A stretch of 37,611 bases of DNA from Azolla pinnata (lineage: Eukaryota; Streptophyta; Polypodiopsida; Salviniales; Salviniaceae), in contig JBBBWG010028367.1 of the NCBI GenBank assembly GCA_037176905.1, forward strand, positions 4,902 to 42,512. Direction: 5' to 3'. Below the pieces are notes generated by a model that had not been told where the DNA came from, ran no database searches, and saw only the letters and a list, made by a program, of their open reading frames with translations. Below, one piece after another: positions 31,765 to 37,611 of the stretch. Position 1 is the stretch's first letter. The number at the start of each line of letters is the position of its first letter. The position numbers and the translations under genes are program-made.

Positions 31765-32401
31765 TTGCTTGTTGACCTAACTGCCATATCCTGCACCGCA
31801 TGACGGGGTGCATTCTGCTTTTGCATAAGATCACCATTCCACCTTGTTTTGCATAAGCTATTCCAGTATTTTGCTTGATGACTTACTGCCACATCCCGTG
31901 TTTTGCATAAGATCACCATTCCACCTTGTTTTGCACAAGCTATTCCAGCATTTTGCTTGATGATTTGCTGCCATATCCTGTGTTTTGCATAAGATCCAGC
32001 ATTCCACCTTGTTTTTGCATAAGCTATTCCAGTATTTTGCTCGATGAATTACTGCTATATCCTGTGTTTTGCATAAGATCACCATTACACCTTGTTTTTG
32101 CGTAAGCTATTCCAGCATTTTGCTTGATGACTTACAGCCATATCCCGTGTTTTGCATAAGATCAGCATTCCACCTTGTTTTTGCATAAGCTATTCCAGCA
32201 TTTCCTTGATGACTTACTGCCATATCCTGTACCACATGATGGGGCATTTCTGTATTTGCATAAGATCAGCATTCCACCTTGTTTTGGCATAAGCTATTCC
32301 AGCATTTGCTGGATGACTTGCTGCCATATCCTGCACGGCATTCTGTTTTTGCATAAGATTTCTCCATTCCACCTTGTTTTTTGCATAAGCGATTCCAGCA
32401 T
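31765..32401. repeat. Seven-unit tandem repeat (82-106 bp) directly upstream of the MCTP start
   Basis: Units start at 31765, 31871, 31953, 32037, 32120, 32202 and 32306. Each reads TTGCTTGATGACTTACTGCC, ATATCCTGTGTTTTGCATAA, GATCA, a CATTCCACCTTG block, then TTTTTGCATAAGCTATTCCA. Units 1, 6 and 7 are longer because of an insert with GCATGACGGGG-like sequence. TTTTGCATAAG therefore recurs about every 40 bp. The array ends 54 nt before the start codon. Confidence 0.9.
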
Positions 32402-32455
32402 CCCGTGCATTTAGGCACATTGTCTTGACTACTTCCCAAAAGAGAGCAACCCAGC

Positions 32456-35400
32456 ATGGTGGCAATCAGATCTTGCACAGTGGTAGTGGAAGTATGCAGT
32501 GCACAGAATCTAATGCCTAAGGATGGACAGGGATCGGCGAATGCGTACGTGGAGGTGGAATTGGACAATCAGAGGAGGAGAACGAGGACTGTGCCGAGGG
32601 ACTTGAATCCTGTGTGGAAAGAGGAGCTCCGGTTCCACATCGGCGACACTTCTGTTCTCGACGAGGAGCTCATCGACATCAACGTCTACAGCGACAAGAA
32701 GCAGGGGAAGGGCCACTTCCTGGGGCGAGTCCGAATACACGGAAAGCTCGCCCTCGTCGCCGAAGCTTCGGCCCGAACGCAGGTCCACCCCTTGGATAAG
32801 AGGAGCTTGTTCTCCAACATCAGAGGAGAGATCTCTCTGAAGATCTTCTACCGAGAATTGCGAGACCCAAAGTCCTCCTCTGCTACTTCATCCTCCTCCT
32901 CGCTGCCGCCATCGGCTCGAGAGCCGCAAGGTAGCAACGGCAGCAAGGCGAAGAGCAAGAGCGAACCCATCGCGTCATCTTCGCAGAAGAAGGTTTCTTT
33001 TTCTTCCTCTTCTTCTACTTCTTCGCCGGACGAGAGCAAGCCGATTCGGATCGAATCGTTGGGCGCCGACGAATTCGAGAGGAAAGCTGCTGCGATCGCG
33101 GAGCAATCGCAGTTCTTCTACGCCCAGCAACAGCTCTTCGAGCCCAAGAAGGTGCGCTTCCACCAAGGCTCCGCCTCATCATCGGCATCATCAGCTAACA
33201 GCGACACCATGACGGCCGGCGGTCGACCTCCTTCGAATGGCCCTCAAGCGAATGCCCCCACCGATTTCAACCTCAGGGAGACGAAGCCGAAGCTGTCGGC
33301 CACCGCGCGGAGGGCGGAGAAGGGGAGCAGCACCTACGACCTCGTCGAGAGAATGGAGTACCTCTACGTCAAAGTGGTGAAGGCCAAAGGCTTAGCCGCG
33401 AAAGATGCCATAGCCTCGAGCTCCGATCCTTACGTCCTCGTGAAGGTGGGGAGCCTGACGGCGAGAACCCGCGCGATCGAGAGGAGCCTCAGCCCCGAGT
33501 GGAATCAGGTGTTTGCGTTCGGCAAGGACAAGTTCCAGGCCGCGCTGCTGGAGATCACGGTGAAGGACAGGGACGGGCTCAAGGACGACTTCCTGGGGGG
33601 CATCGCCTTCGACATCGCCGAGATCCCGATCCGCGTGCCCCCCGACAGCCCGCTGGCTCCGCAGTGGTACAAGCTGGAGAACAAGAAGGGAGGGAACCAA
33701 TCGAATCTCGGGGAGATCATGGTGTCGGTGTGGAGGGGGACGCAGGCCGACGAGGCGTTCCCCGAGGCTTGGCAATCGGATTCGGGGGGGCACCCGCTGG
33801 CGAAGTCCAAGGTCTACTTGTCTCCGCGGCTGTGGTATCTCCGCGTGAACGTGATCGAAGCGCAGGACCTGGTTGTGCCCGCGGGGGACAAGGGCCGGTT
33901 CCCCGACGTGAGGCTGCGGGCGCAGCTGGGCTTCCAGGTCGCGGTCACGAGGCCGTCGAGCAGCCGATCGAGCAGCCCGTTCTGGAACGAGGATCTCCTG
34001 TTCGTGGCCGCGGAGCCGTTCGAGGACCCGCTGATTCTCTCGATCGAGGATCGAGTGGGCCCGAACAAGGACCAAACGCTGGGGAGAGTTGTGATCGCGA
34101 TCGCGGCCGTGGAGCGGCGGGTGGACCACAGGCAGGTGAGCTCGCGCTGGTACAACCTCGAGAGGCACCACGAGAAGCCCGCCGAAGGAGGGCAGCAGCA
34201 GCAGCAGCAGCAGCAGCCCAACAATCCAAACAACAACAACAACAACAACAGCAGCCCACCGAAGCCGAAAGACGGGAAGTTCATGAGCCGCGTGCATCTG
34301 CGGATCTGCCTCGACGGGGGCTACCACGTGCTGGACGAGTCGACGCTGTACAGCAGCGACATGCGGCCGAGCGCGAAGAGCATCTGGAGGCCGCCGATCG
34401 GGGTGCTGGAGCTCGGGATCCTCGGGGGGTCGGGCTTCGTGCCGATGAAGAGCAAGGAGGCGCGGGGCAGCACCGATGCCTACGTGGTGGCGAAGTACGG
34501 GGAGAAGTGGGTGAGGAGCAGGACGGTGGTGGACAGCTTCGCGCCGAGGTGGAACGAGCAGTACACGTGGGAGGTTTACGATCCGTGCACGGTGCTGACG
34601 GTGGGAGTGTTTGACAATTCGCATCTCAGCGGAGGAAGCAACGGAAGCAATGGCGGCGAGGCTGGAAACGGCAAGGCGAGCAGGGATGCGAGGATCGGGA
34701 AGGTGCGGATACGGCTGTCGACGCTGGAGAGCGACCGCGTGTACACGCACTCGTACCCGCTGCTCCTTCTCCAGCCCGCGGGCGTGGAGAAGATGGGCGA
34801 GCTCGAGCTCGCGCTGCGATTCTCCTCCTCCTCCTCCTCCTCCTCCTCGCTGATCAACGTCTTGGCTTGCTACGCCCGCCCCATCCTGCCCAAGATGCAC
34901 TATCTGCACCCGATCGGAGTCGGGCAGCTGGAGGTGCTCCGCAACCACGCGATGCGGATCGTCGCCGCGCGGCTGACGCGCGCCGAGCCGCCGTTCCGCG
35001 CCGAAGTCGTCCAGTTCATGCTCGACGTCGACAGCAACCTTTGGAGCATGCGCAGGAGCAAGGCGAACTGGTTCCGCATCCTCGGCGTGCTCTCGGGCGC
35101 CGTCGCCGTCGCGCGCTGGTTCTCCGACATCTGCCGCTGGCGCAACCCGGTGACCACGGTCCTCGTGCACTTCCTCTTCCTCGTGCTCGTGCTCTACCCG
35201 GAGCTCATCCTCCCGACGCTCTTCCTCTACATGTTCCTCATCGGCTCGTGGCACTACAGGTTCCGCCCGCGCCACCCGCCGCACATGGACCCGAGGCTGT
35301 CGCACGCCGAGAGCGCGGATCTCGACGAGCTCGACGAGGAGTTCGATATGATCCCGACTTCGAAGCCGCAGGAGGTCGTGAGGGCGCGATACGATCGGCT

Positions 35401-35680
35401 TCGGGCGGTTTCGGGCCGGATCCAGACGGTTCTCGGGGACATGGCGACGCAGGGCGAGCGGCTCCAGGCGCTGCTCTCGTGGCGCGACCCCCGCGCCACC
35501 TCCGTCTTCGTGCTCTTCTGCCTCGTCTCCGCCCTCCTCCTCTACGTCACCCCCCTGCGCATCGTCGCCCTCCTCGTCGGCTTCTACGTCCTCCGCCACC
35601 CCCGCTTCCGCTCCAAGCTCCCCGGCGCCCACATGAACTTCTTCCGCCGCCTTCCCGCGCTCTCGGATCGCATGCTCTGA
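32456..35680 (+). CDS. Multiple C2 domain and transmembrane region protein (QUIRKY/MCTP type)
   Basis: A single uninterrupted frame of 1074 aa, as is usual for plant MCTPs. Domain order: C2A (about 5-135, with LMPKDGQGSANAYVEVELD), a low-complexity linker (136-295, Ser-rich), C2B (302-430), C2C (458-570), a poly-Gln/poly-Asn linker (580-598), C2D (647-790, with GSTDAYVVAKYGEKWVRSRT), and the C-terminal phosphoribosyltransferase-like region (about 860-1074) with membrane segments near 903-930 and 1015-1042. It ends in the family hallmark MNFFRRLPALSDRML. Family members tether the ER to the plasma membrane at plasmodesmata; the N-terminal C2A plus long linker place it near QUIRKY, which acts with the receptor kinase STRUBBELIG in tissue patterning. 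Codons are strongly GC-ending, unlike the AT-rich surroundings. The frames open on the other strand are shadows of this GC bias. Confidence 0.96.
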   Translation: MVAIRSCTVVVEVCSAQNLMPKDGQGSANAYVEVELDNQRRRTRTVPRDLNPVWKEELRFHIGDTSVLDEELIDINVYSDKKQGKGHFLGRVRIHGKLALVAEASARTQVHPLDKRSLFSNIRGEISLKIFYRELRDPKSSSATSSSSSLPPSAREPQGSNGSKAKSKSEPIASSSQKKVSFSSSSSTSSPDESKPIRIESLGADEFERKAAAIAEQSQFFYAQQQLFEPKKVRFHQGSASSSASSANSDTMTAGGRPPSNGPQANAPTDFNLRETKPKLSATARRAEKGSSTYDLVERMEYLYVKVVKAKGLAAKDAIASSSDPYVLVKVGSLTARTRAIERSLSPEWNQVFAFGKDKFQAALLEITVKDRDGLKDDFLGGIAFDIAEIPIRVPPDSPLAPQWYKLENKKGGNQSNLGEIMVSVWRGTQADEAFPEAWQSDSGGHPLAKSKVYLSPRLWYLRVNVIEAQDLVVPAGDKGRFPDVRLRAQLGFQVAVTRPSSSRSSSPFWNEDLLFVAAEPFEDPLILSIEDRVGPNKDQTLGRVVIAIAAVERRVDHRQVSSRWYNLERHHEKPAEGGQQQQQQQQPNNPNNNNNNNSSPPKPKDGKFMSRVHLRICLDGGYHVLDESTLYSSDMRPSAKSIWRPPIGVLELGILGGSGFVPMKSKEARGSTDAYVVAKYGEKWVRSRTVVDSFAPRWNEQYTWEVYDPCTVLTVGVFDNSHLSGGSNGSNGGEAGNGKASRDARIGKVRIRLSTLESDRVYTHSYPLLLLQPAGVEKMGELELALRFSSSSSSSSSLINVLACYARPILPKMHYLHPIGVGQLEVLRNHAMRIVAARLTRAEPPFRAEVVQFMLDVDSNLWSMRRSKANWFRILGVLSGAVAVARWFSDICRWRNPVTTVLVHFLFLVLVLYPELILPTLFLYMFLIGSWHYRFRPRHPPHMDPRLSHAESADLDELDEEFDMIPTSKPQEVVRARYDRLRAVSGRIQTVLGDMATQGERLQALLSWRDPRATSVFVLFCLVSALLLYVTPLRIVALLVGFYVLRHPRFRSKLPGAHMNFFRRLPALSDRML

Positions 35681-35790
35681 TTTCCGATCCCCCCCCCTGA
35701 TCACCACCACCAGCACCAGCACCACCACCACCACCATCATCATCATCGCCCAATCGCTCCGATCGTCAGCCATCGCTCGCCTTCATCGTC
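35681..35790. other. Immediate 3' flank of the MCTP gene with CAC and CAT runs
   Basis: A C-run (35690-35697) and CAC/CAT triplet runs (35702-35747) follow the stop codon. No canonical AATAAA was found between the stop and 36950. Confidence 0.5.
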
Positions 35791-36270
35791 GCCCATTTCG
35801 TCAGCCGATCGCTCCGATCGTCGGCCATCGCTCGCCCTCCCTCATCGTCGCCCATTTCGTCGTCAGCAAGCAAAGTTGAACCAACCCGTCGTCGTCGTCG
35901 TCGCCGTCGCCCATTTCGTCGCCAGCAAGCAAAGATGATGAACCCACAACATTATCGCCCTCACCATCATCGTCGTCGCCCATTTCGTCGTCAGCAAGCA
36001 AACAGATGATCCCATCATTGCCATCGCCATCATCATCGCCCATTTCATCGTCAACAAAGCAAGGATGAGCCCATCCACCACCACCACCACCACCACCACC
36101 ATCCTCATCCTCTTCGCCCGTTTTGTCGTCAGCAAACCAGGATGAACCCATCCATCATCACCCATCATCGCCGTCGCCCATTTCGTCGTCAACAAAACAA
36201 AAGGACGAAAAACCCCATCTTCGTCCTCGCGTCCTCGCCGTTGCCCGTTTCGTCGTCACCAACAAAACAA
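35791..36270. repeat. Eight-unit 59-78 bp repeat downstream of the MCTP gene
   Basis: The core GCCCATTTCGTCGTCAGCAA (with variants) starts at 35791, 35850, 35909, 35978, 36038, 36116, 36176 and 36243. Spacers are CAT/CGT triplet runs of differing length, including a CAC run at 36076-36101. On the minus strand this gives an Asp/Gly-rich repeated peptide frame (DDEMGDDD), judged a repeat artefact. Confidence 0.8.
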
Positions 36271-37400
36271 AGCAAGGATCACCAGCATATCCCTGCTGCC
36301 CTCTACTCTATCCAGTCTCGCCCCTAACTGCTGAAATCATGCTAACTAGACATAGATAGATTCGATCGATCCATCGATGATCGATAGAGATGTAGCTAGG
36401 CCCTCGACTCTCTATAGATCGCCTTGTATGTATATGCCTACCTACCATGCCATTTCCATCTCCTGTTGTCGTTTTTCTCTTGGTTTCGATCGTCGTCATC
36501 GCTGCCGCCGCCGCCACCACCAGCACCACCACCACCATCATCATCATCATTATCAGTAGTCACTTGGTACATTGTTTGCCTTTCTTTGGCATATCCTCTT
36601 CTTTGATGGATGCCTTCAATTTTGGGTTTTCCATAACCTTCTTCCAGTTCTGGATTTCGCATTCGCAGCTATCCATCCCGGACTCTGCCTCTGCTCCATT
36701 CCTCCCAAAGAGAGCAGTGGAAAGGCAATGCGGAAGGCCCATCTTTGTGTTGTTTTTATTTTTGTTTTTGGGAAGTTCTAAAATGTGCTTTTCTGAGTGA
36801 TTTTTATGCCTTGAGTTCTAATTTGATGCAGGCAGCATATAGATATGTATGGTCTATGGCGTTCCTTGCAATGCTTGTTTTGTCCAGCCTGAGAGAGGTT
36901 CCTGTTATTTCATTCATCCCCTTTCCAGTAGCTGCCATGGCCTGACAGAGATTTGCCAGATTCTGAAAGATTTACACTTTCAATGGCTAGGGTTTGGGTT
37001 TAGGGTTTAAGGTCCGGAAGAAACCCATTTGGAAAACCCATCAATAATCAATTGGGATCTGGCATTCTTTTTTTTCCTGCTTTGAAATGCGTTCGATCCC
37101 CACTCGAGAGGTTGAACAGATCGATAGATGGGTTGATCCATCTCTTGATTGTGGTTAATGCTACTTGGGAGAAGTAATAGAAGAAGGAAAAGAAGAAGAA
37201 GAAGAAGAAAATGAAGAAGTTGATAGAGGGTTGTGTTTGATTATTTGAGGTAATGTGATCTTTTTGTTAGACAAATCTTGAGAAATGGTTTTTTATTTGA
37301 TAGGTTTTTGAGAGTATCTTTAACATATATGTAAGATAAAAGGAAAGTTGAATTCACAGTTTTACCAATTATATTGTATATGAATTTTGCCTCCAAATGA
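36271..37400. other. 3' flank; no gene recognised
   Basis: Triplet runs (CAC, CAT) occur at 36510-36555. A TTTGATGCAG at 36822-36831 looks like a 3' splice acceptor, so part may be a spliced 3' UTR or an unrecognised transcript. The rest is AT-rich with a GAA run at 37189-37210. Frames of 60-117 codons show no domain. Confidence 0.35.
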
Positions 37401-37404
37401 GTGG

Positions 37405-37516
37405 TATTTATGTTATTTTGTAATTCAACATCTTTAGAAGGTAGTTAGGTTATTTTGCAATGCAACATCTTAGAAGGTATTTAGGTTATTTTGTAATGCA
37501 TCATCTTAGAAGGTTG
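37405..37516. repeat. Short tandem repeat, 36-38 bp unit, three copies
   Basis: GTTATTTTG.AAT.CAACATCTTAGAAGGTA recurs at about 37412, 37449 and 37485. The remaining bases to the window end are AT-rich and end in an A-run at 37602-37611. Confidence 0.75.
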
Positions 37517-37611
37517 TCATTGTCACGTCGTTACTTTTGAAGTAGTGGTTTTGATGGCAAGGTTCTTTTATTTATTTATTGTCATATTATAAATATAAAC
37601 GAAAAAAAAAA

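Noticed and set aside
31589-32465. Minus-strand frames over the seven-unit array (LCKTQD..., WNSLCK repeats)
   Set aside because: They follow the DNA repeat period and shift frame between units; no independent evidence for a protein.
33392-35773. 793-codon minus-strand frame across the MCTP gene
   Set aside because: It is antisense to a clear MCTP coding sequence and is kept open by GC-rich third positions; its Arg/His/Val-rich peptide shows no domain.
35801-36195. Asp/Gly-rich minus frames downstream of the MCTP gene
   Set aside because: Explained by the GCCCATTTCGTC repeat and triplet spacers; two frames are open in parallel.
37085-37110. Second B-box-like GTTCGATCC
   Set aside because: An isolated motif with no A box or fold.

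Overview
The window is nuclear DNA of a land plant. Evidence: four plant protein families (PIFI, an LRR receptor kinase, a SIAMESE-RELATED cell-cycle inhibitor, a QUIRKY-like MCTP), plant-type TTTAGGG telomere units, GT-AG introns and a decayed Ty1/copia element. The species is not resolved. The very dense microsatellite and minisatellite background, and a GC-rich intronless MCTP next to AT-rich intergenic DNA, would fit a seed-free vascular plant as well as a seed plant; this is only a guess.

Layout. 1-2260: simple-sequence DNA with two minisatellites. 2641-5182 (-): an eight-exon gene for PIFI, a chloroplast protein tied to NDH-dependent chlororespiration; I assembled the exons by splice sites and frame (810 nt, 269 aa). 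5183-7269: intergenic, including the 3' flank of the next gene. 7270-10966 (-): a two-exon LRR receptor kinase of 1141 aa, with a G-quadruplex candidate just before its start codon. 10993-12290: its upstream region. 12290-13110: a purine-pyrimidine alternating GCATGCATG array. 13110-16690: unassigned AT-rich DNA around a fossil copia pol fragment. 16690-19250: microsatellite arrays and two blocks of interstitial telomeric repeat that lead into 19258-20301 (+), a candidate SIAMESE-RELATED (SMR) CDK inhibitor. 20789-28845: three copies of one non-autonomous DNA transposon family with long inverted ends (GGGAAAATTACC...), a tandem array built from its left end, a three-unit diverged tandem repeat rich in telo-boxes, a 47-codon ORF, and an unrecognised hydrophobic ORF. 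29949-30613: a cluster of AACCATGGTT palindromes. 31765-32401: a seven-unit tandem repeat ending 54 nt before 32456-35680 (+), the QUIRKY/MCTP-type gene (1074 aa, four C2 domains plus a C-terminal membrane domain). 35681-37611: the 3' flank with an eight-unit repeat and a short 36-38 bp repeat.

The four recognised genes do not form a pathway. They are independent housekeeping or developmental genes separated by repeat-rich DNA. The least expected features are the SMR gene with its telomere-repeat leader and lysine/glutamine insert, the transposon family whose left end has been amplified in tandem, and the repeat arrays on both sides of the MCTP gene. I found no evidence of a clustered novel biochemical system.
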